A stretch of 64,000 nucleotides of DNA from Candidatus Zixiibacteriota bacterium. Its GTDB lineage: Bacteria; Zixibacteria; MSB-5A5; GN15; PGXB01. Below, piece by piece: positions 44,001 through 52,472 of this stretch (its first letter is position 1; every line of letters starts with the position of its first letter). The stretch lies in NCBI GenBank assembly GCA_016933955.1, contig JAFGTT010000012.1, positions 1-64,000 of the forward strand, written 5' to 3'. Made by a program: the position numbers and the translations under genes. The notes beneath the pieces were generated by a model. It worked only from the letters and a program-made list of their open reading frames with translations. It ran no database searches and was not told where the DNA came from.

Positions 44001-46046
44001 AATTCCGACAATGGCGAACACATGTTCCACCGTCGGTATGCCAGAGGCATTGAATACGCTCACCATTATTCACCGGCCATGACGGACGGCCATTTACTGG
44101 TTTGCCACTACAATGAGCTGTACTGTCTGACCGAACAGGCTCCTCGCCCGCGTCTCGATATCCCGATTTACGGGTATGATGTGCCTGTGGAATTCGGCTT
44201 ACCGGATGGATACACGGTTGTCTGGGAAAATGCCCTGGGTAACACCGGCGGCGCGCCCCTGACGATCGACTCTGTCAAACTGATTGACACCGATAACGGC
44301 ACGACTCCGGCCAACGCCTCCATCTCCGTGGTCAATTTTGACCTCATCGAGAATTCCGAGAGACTGGCCGAGAAGTTCGCCGGTAGCGCCGACATGTTCC
44401 GCGCCAGCATCACCGAAGATATGGCTCGGACGGTTGACGTTAACGATGTCACCCGGAATGCCAAGAACAACGCGGCTTATGTGGTCCCGACCTGGGTCTA
44501 CCAGAGCACGCTGACCCCGATACCCGGAACGGTCATTCCGCCTCAGGCGAGTTATAATGACTCCTCCGCCTATATCAATATCACCGTGCAGGTCAATGCC
44601 CCGTTGATTCCGAGAGGCTTCCATTCGTTCTACGCCCGCGTTTACACTGACGATCCGGATTACTTCCTCGACAGCGCTCTGATCGACGGCGGCGCCTACG
44701 CCATCCCGCAGGTCAGGTTGGGCATCATCGGCGGCTGTCTCTACAGCAGCGTCGAGGTGGCCTTTGGTGTCGGCGAAGCCAACTACACCACGGTTTGGAA
44801 CTCCACCAAGCTGGGTGAAGAGGGAACTACCGAGATCGACGGTGATGATGTTGCCTTCTTCCAGGGCGCTCTGGTTTGGGCTGCTCAGCAGATCGGTACC
44901 AGGCCTCCAGGAAAGGGTACTCAGTTCTCCGCGCGCGTGGCTTTACACTGCGCCAACTGGCACAGTGATGATAACAATTGGCAGTCCATCCTGGGCGAAG
45001 TCAACTGCTATGACGGCACCTGTCCGCCGGCTCACCTGTCTGACATCCTGGTCGGTTCCATTTCCAACGATTTCGGCGCCAACTATGAAGATGTTTACGG
45101 TGAAATGGCCGCTTTTGCGTTCGTTGACTCCGTTGCGGATATGTGCGATTACGATACACTCGGCAACTGCCTGAGCTGGGATTGGCTCTATATGATTGCT
45201 TCTCATTATGGTGTCCAGCCTCCGCTTTCAGACACTCTGACCATAGGCTTCCATGGCTGCGCGACAGTCATCAGCGCTTATGATCAGGCGGCTCTCAACA
45301 ACTTCGTCGTTTACAAGTTCGATATGCAAGGCCGTTATGCGGCGCTCAACAATATCTATGTTGGCGCGATGATGGACTATGATATCAACTACCCGTCGGA
45401 TTCGAAGAACCAGTATTGCGGTTATGACGCCGCTCATTCGCTGGGCTTCTCGTATACCGCCAACCTGAATGATATCGGTTGGGGTGTTGTCCGGATTCCG
45501 TTCGGCTGTGGTTACGATCAGCTGCGCGGCGCCAAGACAATCTCCGCGGGTCAGGCCAACTGGAACGATACCGATATCTGGCTGGATTCGGTTTATTACT
45601 GGATGGCCAACCACACCGGTCTTACTCACCAGCAGGGTGCTGATCCTGCCCAGGGTCAGACCGATCCCGACGATCGCGGTGCTTTCTATAACATCGCGCA
45701 GTTGAATATGCCGGCCGATCCGGCCGTCGTCACCTTCGGCTTTGCTCTCTTCGGTTTGGAAGGCCTTGCCGATGCCAGTGACCCGGCTAGCTACTTCGAA
45801 CTGGCCAACACCGCCAACAAGTGGTGCGGCTTTGGTCGGGGTGATGTCAATAACGACGGCGCTATCAACCTGGTTGATATTGCTTACCTTATTGACTATG
45901 TTTACTATGGCGGCAACGGTCCGTTCCCGTTCGAGCATCTCGGCGACGTTAATGCCGACGGTGCCATTGACGGGGCCGATGTCACCTTCATGATCGATTA
46001 CTACTTCAACTTCGGCCCGTGCATCATGGGCGAATGGATGTTCTAA
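41004..46046 (+). CDS. 1680-aa secreted protein with beta-propeller and dockerin-type repeats
   Basis: The signal peptide is at residues 1-24. Three copies of a module of about 175 residues (about 75-610) each carry a TCxLxxxxIGVY or similar strand, a GTPDxxVxVYxxD segment and an LSDDGS loop. A PQQ-like beta-propeller follows (about 625-1050; NSPVIYNDTIVCYFLNNLAA, DLNTGTQIWQY). Residues 1060-1600 are unrecognised. Two dockerin-like repeats end the protein (GRGDVNNDGAINLVDIAYLI, LGDVNADGAIDGADVTFMID). GGAGGAAATAA precedes the ATG; a strong terminator follows. Likely extracellular. Confidence 0.88.
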   Translation: MSYKLIIAVLTLGLLLAFSSAVLGSDVGTKHGLNPYERFNQDAPRTHDMTAIEREAPAFQKPATGIMELATPATVLPPQYFCEFIDYSGGAASYYWRIPDSYNDSEMGMRFTPSEGYTCTLLTAYIGVYGSYLGGSAGTPDMKVTVYTDDGFGYPGTALGSVVVPFANLPTSGMAYVPADLSSLGPLVFTDGEEFHVGVSVDNFVDGDTLAILSDDGSAGLLRSWENWNGLYGLMNDDWGIDINFLIGVDLCCGLIPYTDCYTQDYTCGTAYYWTNPDAYGDDYFNMRFSVDGPETLMEVGVALYAAPTVGTPDLDVYVWGGDGSGFPDLTNEIAKVTIPYASLVFYPSYNVVDLSALNLIMTEDFFVGWSVDDVSGGTLAGLSDDGSCGVGRSSEYWGSWGTMLDDWGADVNFLIYADLCRDEFSQCKWLYDYCNLAYFWRLPDAYGDVGNYQKFNPSGLGCRLEYFDMALYWPGSEAALPLYTYNSDIQIWSTDAVTGLPDVLLESFTLTPADYVLYPGVQAIDFSTALPDPFLFDQPIWIGIESYAPTADEGIRTLSDDGSCAGLNSAEMWYSGTDRVFSFMGNDWSVDPNFIMEAYVCCVPLPERVCVPGEDWPTMAKSFAHTNASLSSLGTDVQGNLTKAWEYQASQVSNLNSPVIYNDTIVCYFLNNLAAIDLNTGTQIWQYNADGFVIGGGCYASPTIYNFDAYGDARTLVFTPGGDAKAFSAINLATGAVVWTKNFMQHNSHFMTWGVSVIVDIGGVPVVIYNDDDGDIYAREALTGNDFTGWVTSGAGNPINVGGGIYKGLTTDGEYLYIGTADNISNGDIYCVDATTGLLVWQFADQQLCNLDAGNCGTEAFTGGIAYDLFDGVPTLFAASSYDQYTTYPPYMSGGIIYRINAADGSLVWAHTCNAQDYNGPALDGGHVIQTGWNGWVSSGEFRGPVAFNKNNGTVKWSMTTTNPSLGSQWMADGILSCETEKFDWYMVGNNSDFFDFYNSDNGEHMFHRRYARGIEYAHHYSPAMTDGHLLVCHYNELYCLTEQAPRPRLDIPIYGYDVPVEFGLPDGYTVVWENALGNTGGAPLTIDSVKLIDTDNGTTPANASISVVNFDLIENSERLAEKFAGSADMFRASITEDMARTVDVNDVTRNAKNNAAYVVPTWVYQSTLTPIPGTVIPPQASYNDSSAYINITVQVNAPLIPRGFHSFYARVYTDDPDYFLDSALIDGGAYAIPQVRLGIIGGCLYSSVEVAFGVGEANYTTVWNSTKLGEEGTTEIDGDDVAFFQGALVWAAQQIGTRPPGKGTQFSARVALHCANWHSDDNNWQSILGEVNCYDGTCPPAHLSDILVGSISNDFGANYEDVYGEMAAFAFVDSVADMCDYDTLGNCLSWDWLYMIASHYGVQPPLSDTLTIGFHGCATVISAYDQAALNNFVVYKFDMQGRYAALNNIYVGAMMDYDINYPSDSKNQYCGYDAAHSLGFSYTANLNDIGWGVVRIPFGCGYDQLRGAKTISAGQANWNDTDIWLDSVYYWMANHTGLTHQQGADPAQGQTDPDDRGAFYNIAQLNMPADPAVVTFGFALFGLEGLADASDPASYFELANTANKWCGFGRGDVNNDGAINLVDIAYLIDYVYYGGNGPFPFEHLGDVNADGAIDGADVTFMIDYYFNFGPCIMGEWMF

Positions 46047-46070
46047 TCCATTAGTTGAAGTTTAAGTTAA

Positions 46071-46107
46071 AGAAGCAAGGTCTGGTTGACCTTGCTTCTT
46101 TTTTTTA
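46071..46107 (+). terminator. Strong rho-independent terminator
   Basis: A perfect 12-bp stem AGAAGCAAGGTC/GACCTTGCTTCT with loop TGGTT, followed by a run of T. It lies 25 nt after the 1680-aa protein gene. Confidence 0.95.
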
Positions 46108-46147
46108 TCCCTGTTTCTCCTGCTATCCCCGATCCGATTAATACCGA

Positions 46148-46176
46148 TTGACAAGAGCGAACATTTTGCCGTTAAT
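46148..46176 (+). promoter_or_regulatory. Weak promoter candidate before the M50 protease gene
   Basis: TTGACA (46148-46153), 17-bp spacer, GTTAAT (46171-46176). The -35 region and what follows it, TTGACAAGAGCGAACAT, matches the HNH-gene promoter at 33364 in 14 of 17 positions. Confidence 0.35.
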
Positions 46177-46226
46177 GCTGTTTAATACTGGAGACGATCG
46201 ATGGATGACCGGCCATGAGGTGACAA

Positions 46227-47312
46227 TTGAAAAATCCCGACCTGATGTCGAAGACTATTTATTATCAGTTGGCCGGGCTGTTTGATATTACAGCCATTTA
46301 TACCCACAATAACCGCTTGATTTTCCGCGCCCGGCCGCGAATTGAAACATCCGAGGCGATCCGAACCATGAAAAAAAAACTGGCCGCCTCAGGATTTTCC
46401 GCCGTCGTTCGCGAGGATATCGACGGGATACTGATTACGATTGATGAAGACAGCCGAAAAATCCCCTGGCTGAACATTGTCCTTCTTGGGGCCACCCTGG
46501 CGACCATGTTTTTTGCACCGTTGATCTGGGGATTCGATTTCGATTTTATCACGCATCCCGGGAAAATCGTCGAGTTTCTGAACGAACCGGGAGTGATCAG
46601 GGAGCGGATTGAATTCACCGCGGCCCTGATCAGTATTCTGCTCTTCCACGAATTCGGACACTACCTGGCCGGGCGGCGACGGGGAGTCCTGATGTCCCTG
46701 CCATATTTCCTGCCCGCCCCCAATATCGCCGGGACCTTCGGGGCCGTGATAAAATCGCGCTCGCCGATTACCAACCGAAGGGATTTGATTGAGGTCGGCG
46801 CCACCGGACCGATTGCAGGATTCGTAGTTTCCGTTCTCGTTCTGGCGATCGGGTTTTATAACTCCGGATTGATATATGTTCCTTCTCCGGAAGGATTGGG
46901 TATCGGGGATTCTCTTTTGACCCGGTTTCTGGCCTGGGCGATTTACGGTCCCATCCCCGAGAATTATTATATCCAGCTGACTCCAGCCATCTTTGCCGGA
47001 TGGGTCGGTCTGCTGGTAACGATGCTGAATCTTCTGCCGCTTGGACAGCTTGACGGGGGACATATTATTTACGGCCTGTTTGGCCGGCGGCAACATCAAT
47101 TCAGCAAATTATTCTTTGCGGCTCTGATTCTTATGGGAATATGGTGGCCGGGCTGGTGGTTTTTCGGAGTGCTTGTTTTTCTTTTCGGTATTAAACATCC
47201 GCCGACTATCAATGATGAAATGGTCCTTCCGCGACATGCCCGGATTATGGGTTATGCGGCCATTTTCATTTTTATTATCAGTTTCATACCCGTTCCATTT
47301 TCATTTTCGTGA
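46227..47312 (+). CDS. Site-2-protease-type membrane metallopeptidase (M50)
   Basis: A 361-aa protein. After a cytoplasmic N-terminal region of about 80 residues come six or more membrane helices. The zinc motif is LLFHEFGHYLAG; the third ligand lies in LNLLPLGQLDGGH. It cleaves within membranes, typically releasing regulators or handling signal-peptide remnants. The start is TTG 46227 with GAGGTGA 4 nt upstream; an ATG seven codons later is the alternative. Its last 29 bp overlap the convergent HD-GYP gene. Confidence 0.9.
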   Translation: MKNPDLMSKTIYYQLAGLFDITAIYTHNNRLIFRARPRIETSEAIRTMKKKLAASGFSAVVREDIDGILITIDEDSRKIPWLNIVLLGATLATMFFAPLIWGFDFDFITHPGKIVEFLNEPGVIRERIEFTAALISILLFHEFGHYLAGRRRGVLMSLPYFLPAPNIAGTFGAVIKSRSPITNRRDLIEVGATGPIAGFVVSVLVLAIGFYNSGLIYVPSPEGLGIGDSLLTRFLAWAIYGPIPENYYIQLTPAIFAGWVGLLVTMLNLLPLGQLDGGHIIYGLFGRRQHQFSKLFFAALILMGIWWPGWWFFGVLVFLFGIKHPPTINDEMVLPRHARIMGYAAIFIFIISFIPVPFSFS

Positions 47313-48798
47313 AGGGAGCCGATTTACTGCTGCTGCAGCCGCGGTAGATAGTACTGAATTTACACTGATTTTCATGGTACGCTTCAAGAAAGGCTTCGAC
47401 CACCAGGGGATCGAACTGAATGGCCTTGTATTTTTTCAACTCACTGATAGCCGTCTCGGAATCGGCGCAGGGCCGATAGGGCCGGTCGGACATGATGGCG
47501 TCATAGGTATCGACCACGGCCAGCAGGCGCCCCTCGATGGGAATATCTTCACCTGCCAGGCCATACGGATAACCCGTTCCGTCATAACGTTCGTGGTGGG
47601 AAAGGGTATATGGAATGACGGTGGACAGGAAGGGAATACCCTTTAAGATTCTCGCGCCCATTTCCGGGTGTTTTCTCATGATGGCCATTTCATTGTCGGT
47701 CAGGCGCCCCGGTTTATTGAGGATGGCGTCGGGAACCCCTATTTTGCCGATATCATGGAGAATACACCCGTTACGCAGTTCGACCAGCTTATCACTACTC
47801 CAGCCCAGTTTTCGGGCGGTTATTTTGGCCAGGCGGTAGACCCGGTCGGTGTGCCCGGCGGTGTAATAATCGCGGGCTTCAACGGCGTTGGCCAGAGCCT
47901 TGATGGTCATCAGGTACGATTTCTGGAGATTTTTATCCATGTAGTTGCTTTCAACGGCCGAGGCGGCCGATGAGGCCAGAAGCGAGACAAGGTGTTTCTG
48001 ACCGGGCGAAATATAGCTGAAACGGTCGACACAAACCAGATTCAGGAAACCAATATTGCGGCCTTTGGCAATCAAGGGGTAGATGACAAATGACCGTTTC
48101 AGAGTCTTCCCATCCCGTTCGATCTCGTCGTTGAAAATATGCGAGATATCGCGATCATAAGCCAGGGCGCTGTAGGGACCCCGGCCGTACAGAAAATCGT
48201 TAAGATCCGCATCACTACTGTCCCCGGAGAGGTAGCGGAGGCGATACTGCCCGGACTTGCGATCCAGGAGAACCAGCGAGGCCGCATCGGCGTTGAGTTC
48301 TCCGACGATGGAATCGGCGATCTGGTGAAGCAGCAGGTGCAGTTTTTCACCCCGCGTGAAAGCCTCGTTGATTTTCATCAACTCCAGCTGACTTCGCAGG
48401 GCCACGTTTTCCCGTTTGACCCGCTGGTGTTCCAGACCCCGTTTAATGGTCGATTTGAGGTCCTCCAGCTTGAACGGTTTGATAAGATAATCATAGGCGC
48501 CTTTTTTGAGCACGGAAATAGCGGTCTTCACCGTGGGATAGCCGGTCATCAAAATAACCACGGCATCGGGATGATTTGTCTGAGTGGCATCAAGAATCTG
48601 AACCCCGGAGTAATCGCCCATGACCAGATCGGTCAAGACCAGATCGATCCCGTGGTTGTCGATAAATTCCAAAGCCCGGTCGGGATCGGTAAATTTATGA
48701 ATATGGAAATCCTCGAACTCAGCCAGGGCTTCCATAATAATATTACAGACATATTTCTCGTCATCGATGACGACGATGTTTTTTTCCTGTTTCAGCAA
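47284..48798 (-). CDS. Response regulator REC-GAF-HD-GYP (cyclic-di-GMP phosphodiesterase type)
   Basis: A 504-aa protein. REC at residues 8-125 (VIDDEKY, LVLTDLVMGDYSG with the acceptor Asp, MTGYP, LIKPFK), GAF-like at about 160-300, and HD-GYP at 305-480 with HTDRV, LHDIGKIGVPDAIL, KHPEMG, SHHERYDGTGYP and DTYDAIMSDRPYR. All metal ligands and the GYP triad are present, so it should hydrolyse cyclic di-GMP. The start is TTG 48798 with GGAG 5 nt upstream. No kinase gene is adjacent. Confidence 0.94.
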   Translation of the reverse strand: MLKQEKNIVVIDDEKYVCNIIMEALAEFEDFHIHKFTDPDRALEFIDNHGIDLVLTDLVMGDYSGVQILDATQTNHPDAVVILMTGYPTVKTAISVLKKGAYDYLIKPFKLEDLKSTIKRGLEHQRVKRENVALRSQLELMKINEAFTRGEKLHLLLHQIADSIVGELNADAASLVLLDRKSGQYRLRYLSGDSSDADLNDFLYGRGPYSALAYDRDISHIFNDEIERDGKTLKRSFVIYPLIAKGRNIGFLNLVCVDRFSYISPGQKHLVSLLASSAASAVESNYMDKNLQKSYLMTIKALANAVEARDYYTAGHTDRVYRLAKITARKLGWSSDKLVELRNGCILHDIGKIGVPDAILNKPGRLTDNEMAIMRKHPEMGARILKGIPFLSTVIPYTLSHHERYDGTGYPYGLAGEDIPIEGRLLAVVDTYDAIMSDRPYRPCADSETAISELKKYKAIQFDPLVVEAFLEAYHENQCKFSTIYRGCSSSKSAPFTKMKMERV

Positions 48799-48867
48799 TC
48801 TTTCTCCACCTCACATGGCTCGTCCAAGATGTCATTCAGGGGCTTTCATATAAACGGGTATCGGAAG

Positions 48868-48890
48868 AAAAAGGCCGGGGAAAAGCGGCC
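48868..48890 (-). terminator. Probable terminator of lipA
   Basis: On the minus strand: GGCCG, an 8-nt loop, CGGCC and then TTTTT. It lies 44 nt past the lipA stop. The stem is short. Confidence 0.5.
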
Positions 48891-48933
48891 GGAGCGCGAT
48901 TGTATCAAAAATATTCTATCTATGGGGCAGGGC

Positions 48934-49806
48934 CTATTTAGCCCGGAATTGCTCACGGGCATGGTATGAAGAGCGAACCAGCGGGCCGGAAAATACGTGA
49001 TCGATACCGGCCTTACGAGCATCTAAAGCCAGTCTGTCGAATTCCGCAGGATGATAATACCTGATAACGGGATGATGGCTTTTTGAGGGAGCCAGATACT
49101 GCCCGATAGTCAGAAATTGAACACCGGCCTTTTTGAGATCATTGAAGACTTCCTGAAGTTCCTCGGTCGTCTCCCCCAGACCAACCATAAGACCGGATTT
49201 CACCGATATCCGCCGATAATCCGAGGCAAAGCGTAAGACCTCCAGCGAGCGTTCGTAGTCGGCTTCGGGGCGGACTTCATCATACAGCCGGGGCACGGTT
49301 TCCACATTGTGATTGAAGACATCGGGGCCGGCCTCGAAAACCGTCATAAGATCGTTTTTTCGGCCCTCGAAATCGGGTGTCAGGACTTCTATTTCAACCG
49401 GGCGGGCGAGGCGCCGAATAGCCCCGATAACGGCAGCAAACTGGCCGGCTCCGCCATCGGGCAGGTCATCCCGCGTCACCGAGGTCACCACAGCATAATT
49501 AAGATTAAGAATCTCCACGGTGCGGGCAACATGCCCGGGCTCGTCGGCATCGATCCCGGAGACCGGGCCGTGAATAACATTACAAAACGTGCAGTTTCTG
49601 GTGCAATTGGGTCCCAGAATCAGAAAGGTGGCGGTACCGGAAGAGAAACATTCCCCTCGGTTGGGGCAATTGGCTTCCTGGCAAACGGTATGCAGGTGAT
49701 GCTTCTGGAGGAGGGATTGAACCTCAAGGTATCTGGAATTACCGCAGGCTTTGACTTTCAGCCACGGCGGTTTCGGGAGTCCGGTTTTCGATCTGGATTC
49801 TGTCAT
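48934..49806 (-). CDS. lipA: Lipoyl synthase
   Basis: A 290-aa radical-SAM enzyme that inserts two sulfurs into octanoyl groups on lipoyl domains. The auxiliary cluster motif CQEANCPNRGEC and the radical-SAM motif CTRNCTFCNV are both present; VTSVTRDDLPDGGA and the C-terminal GPLVRSSYHA (with the RSSYHA Ser ligand) are family features. A lipB gene is not visible nearby. Confidence 0.97.
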   Translation of the reverse strand: MTESRSKTGLPKPPWLKVKACGNSRYLEVQSLLQKHHLHTVCQEANCPNRGECFSSGTATFLILGPNCTRNCTFCNVIHGPVSGIDADEPGHVARTVEILNLNYAVVTSVTRDDLPDGGAGQFAAVIGAIRRLARPVEIEVLTPDFEGRKNDLMTVFEAGPDVFNHNVETVPRLYDEVRPEADYERSLEVLRFASDYRRISVKSGLMVGLGETTEELQEVFNDLKKAGVQFLTIGQYLAPSKSHHPVIRYYHPAEFDRLALDARKAGIDHVFSGPLVRSSYHAREQFRAK

Positions 49807-49947
49807 ACCAAAATGTTTAAATATTATACACCCTTACAGCGCCCCGAAAATTTTGTCGGGGTCGCCGCCTCAGGATAATTAAGTTATTGAAAATACGCTC
49901 GATATCAAGGGTAGTATTAATATTTTTCTGCTGAAAAAGGAGATTCT

Positions 49948-52053
49948 ATGTCCCGAAAAGGATTTGCTGTCCTGTTGCTGTGCCTGCTGATATCGATCTC
50001 GGCATCCGCGCAGGGATTTAAAAAGGCCGCTATCGCTACCCTTCTGGAACGGCAGACGGCCAAGAATTATTCTGTCACTCCTCATTTTGCCTCGGCGGAA
50101 ATTTGTACTGTCCGTCATGATGTCGACGGCGATTTGTGGGGCGTGGATCACTGGTTGATCGGTGATGAATTATATAAATCATATCAAAACCCCGGGTTAT
50201 CCTGTGACGGGCCTTATCCTTTTTCGGTTGAATATATTTACATGGTGCTGTTTTTTGAAGGCGCCACCGATTTTTTGGTTTCGGTCGATGTCGAGGATGC
50301 CGATCTGACCGACCCGACCTGCCCGTTACCCGGTGACCTTTTGTCCATATCGACCACCTACACCGTCACCATTCCCTCGGCGGGTCTCTACCAGATCGAG
50401 GTTCCGCTGGATTCTTCGGCGGTGGTCGAAGGACCTTATTTTGCCGGTTTTTATTTTGCCGATTATATCGATACTCTCAGCGGTGCAACCATTGTCACCG
50501 ATGATGTTCCGGTTCCCTGCGTCAGTTACAATATCTGGGATACCACCCTGGGCTTTGTTGATCTGACCAATACCGGCTTTGCATCCTTTCCCAGTTTTCC
50601 GGGCCGTCTGCTCCTTTATTCGGCCGGGACTCCGGGCGGAAGCGGCGGAGAAGAACCGGAGCCGGCGGTAACCATCCTGACTCCCGCCTCCAATGAAATC
50701 ATCGTTGATGATATTGTTATCTGGGCGGCGGAAACGGCCGGAAGCGGCATTATCGATTACATGCAATTCGAATACAAAGAAAGTGGTGACTGGATTGAAA
50801 TCGGATATGACTACGATGGAATCAAAGCTATTCGGGACGGTCTCAATCCCTCGGGGACCGGGGATGGTTACAGCCTTGTCTGGGATTACTCCGGTTTGAG
50901 CGAAGGAGTGTACTGGCTGAGGACCACCGTTTATGATACTCTCGGGCGGTCCGATGCCGATTCCATCCAGGTCAACATCGACCCCACTCCGCCCATGGTA
51001 ACCCTGGTCAATCCGGCGGAGACCGATACCATCTGCCACCCGCTGGTGCTTGAGGCTGTCTCACCGGATGAGGATGTTTCGGTGGTCAAGTTCGAGAAAC
51101 TGCACGCGGCTATGGATTACAACCTGCCGGTCATTACCCTCAATCAGTCCGGGCATGGCGACGATTACTGCGGCCCGGTTTGCGGTGCCATCGCCGTTAA
51201 ATACTGGTTCGACCAGGGCTTCATCCTGAGTATGCGGGAAGGCAACCAGTATCTCTCGGCCGATACCGTGGTGGAACGTATGGCCGATGCCATGTTAACC
51301 GGGCAAAATGATGGCACCCCCGATGACCTTTTCTACAGCGGTTTCCTGCAGTATGTCGCCACCCACGGCAACGAATTGCTGTTGCGGCCTTATCGCAATC
51401 CCGATTATACTTCGATGCGCGCGATCATTCAGGATAAACAGCTTCTGGCCGTAATGGCCTTATCCGGTACACCCGGTCTGTATCTCGTGGCGGCCGGGGT
51501 TTCCGGTCTGGATGACGTCCAGGGGCAGTACACTTTGCGCGTTTCGGATCCCCTGACCGGTTCGATAGTGACCACCGCCATACGAAACGATGGCGCCGGA
51601 GGGGCCGAAGTCCTTTATAACGGTAACTGGCTGCACCTGGATATGATTATCACGGTCAAAGGTTATTCGCAGACGGTCACGCGCGACTATATCGGGGCCG
51701 ATATCAGTTCCGGGGATGGCTGGAAACTGACCTGGAACTCCTCCAACATGGCCGAGGATTCCCTGTATTTTATAACCATTACGGCTACCGATGCCTCGGG
51801 ACGGGTCGGTTCGGCCACTTCGATGTCGCTGTACAACTGCTCATCGGGATATGCCAAGGGAGATTACAACGGCGACGGTACGGTCAATATCGGGGATATT
51901 CTATATTTGATCGATTATATCTATGAAGACGGACCGGAACCGCTTGACGGCGGCGGCCGGGCCGATGCCAACTGCGATGGCAGTATCGACATCGGCGATG
52001 TAATTTACTTCATCAAGCATGTTCTGGCCGCAGGTCCCGAACCCTGTTACTGA
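49948..52053 (+). CDS. 701-aa secreted protein with degenerate C39-like peptidase domain and dockerin repeats
   Basis: The signal peptide ends near residue 22 (SASAQ). The N-terminal half is beta-rich, with Ig-like segments around 245-345 (AVTILTPASNEIIVDDIVIW). A papain-like C39-type domain follows (about 385-560): the nucleophile region is DDYCGPVCGAIAV, and DPLTGS supplies the usual Asp, but where the catalytic His is expected the text is GLYLVAAGVSG, without His. The C-terminus has two dockerin repeats (GDYNGDGTVNIGDILYLIDY, ADANCDGSIDIGDVIYFIKH). AAAAGGAG precedes the ATG. Confidence 0.8.
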   Translation: MSRKGFAVLLLCLLISISASAQGFKKAAIATLLERQTAKNYSVTPHFASAEICTVRHDVDGDLWGVDHWLIGDELYKSYQNPGLSCDGPYPFSVEYIYMVLFFEGATDFLVSVDVEDADLTDPTCPLPGDLLSISTTYTVTIPSAGLYQIEVPLDSSAVVEGPYFAGFYFADYIDTLSGATIVTDDVPVPCVSYNIWDTTLGFVDLTNTGFASFPSFPGRLLLYSAGTPGGSGGEEPEPAVTILTPASNEIIVDDIVIWAAETAGSGIIDYMQFEYKESGDWIEIGYDYDGIKAIRDGLNPSGTGDGYSLVWDYSGLSEGVYWLRTTVYDTLGRSDADSIQVNIDPTPPMVTLVNPAETDTICHPLVLEAVSPDEDVSVVKFEKLHAAMDYNLPVITLNQSGHGDDYCGPVCGAIAVKYWFDQGFILSMREGNQYLSADTVVERMADAMLTGQNDGTPDDLFYSGFLQYVATHGNELLLRPYRNPDYTSMRAIIQDKQLLAVMALSGTPGLYLVAAGVSGLDDVQGQYTLRVSDPLTGSIVTTAIRNDGAGGAEVLYNGNWLHLDMIITVKGYSQTVTRDYIGADISSGDGWKLTWNSSNMAEDSLYFITITATDASGRVGSATSMSLYNCSSGYAKGDYNGDGTVNIGDILYLIDYIYEDGPEPLDGGGRADANCDGSIDIGDVIYFIKHVLAAGPEPCY

Positions 52054-52079
52054 GAGTAATTTGAATGAATAAAAGAAAG

Positions 52080-52104
52080 AGCCGCCCCATCAGGCGGCTT
52101 TTTT
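52080..52104 (+). terminator. Rho-independent terminator
   Basis: Stem AGCCGCC/GGCGGCT with loop CCATCA and six T. It ends the dockerin/C39 gene and separates host genes from the leftward phage-type module. Confidence 0.9.
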
Positions 52105-52106
52105 AA

Positions 52107-52442
52107 TTATTTGCGGGCCAGAGCGGCCGACACTGCCCGGCGGGCGACCTCGATATCGATGGCACAGATATCGATAATCTTGTCGACCGCCTCATCGAAA
52201 TACTTGATCCATTCTTCTCCAGGGTATTTCCGGACCAGGTCATCGGTGATTTCGTCGGCAATAGCGGCGATATAACCGGCGTAACGTCTACGGCTTTCGA
52301 TTTCCAGAAAAGGAACCAGGTATTTTTTGGCAAACCAGACGATCACGGTCATAATGACCGTCCCCAGACCGCCCATCAGACCAATGATATTATTCGTGAT
52401 AAATTCAAGGATTGACCCGAGCACGGGGATGACAGCTATCAT
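52107..52442 (-). CDS. Holin-like small membrane protein
   Basis: A 111-aa protein. The N-terminal half has one or two hydrophobic segments (about residues 1-45, with IIGLMGGLGTVIMTVIVWFA); the C-terminal half is an amphipathic helix with IAAIADEITDDLV and DEAVDKIIDICAID. The layout resembles LL-H-type phage holins, but the resemblance is of shape, not of a firm motif. It is the last gene of the phage-type operon, with GGAGGATTATT before the ATG. Confidence 0.45.
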   Translation of the reverse strand: MIAVIPVLGSILEFITNNIIGLMGGLGTVIMTVIVWFAKKYLVPFLEIESRRRYAGYIAAIADEITDDLVRKYPGEEWIKYFDEAVDKIIDICAIDIEVARRAVSAALARK

Positions 52443-52472
52443 AATAATCCTCCTTTGGATGTTAGCAATTAA

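Noticed and set aside
42891-44066. 391-codon minus-strand frame inside the 1680-aa protein gene
   Set aside because: Antisense shadow of the beta-propeller coding sequence; composition follows the complementary codons.
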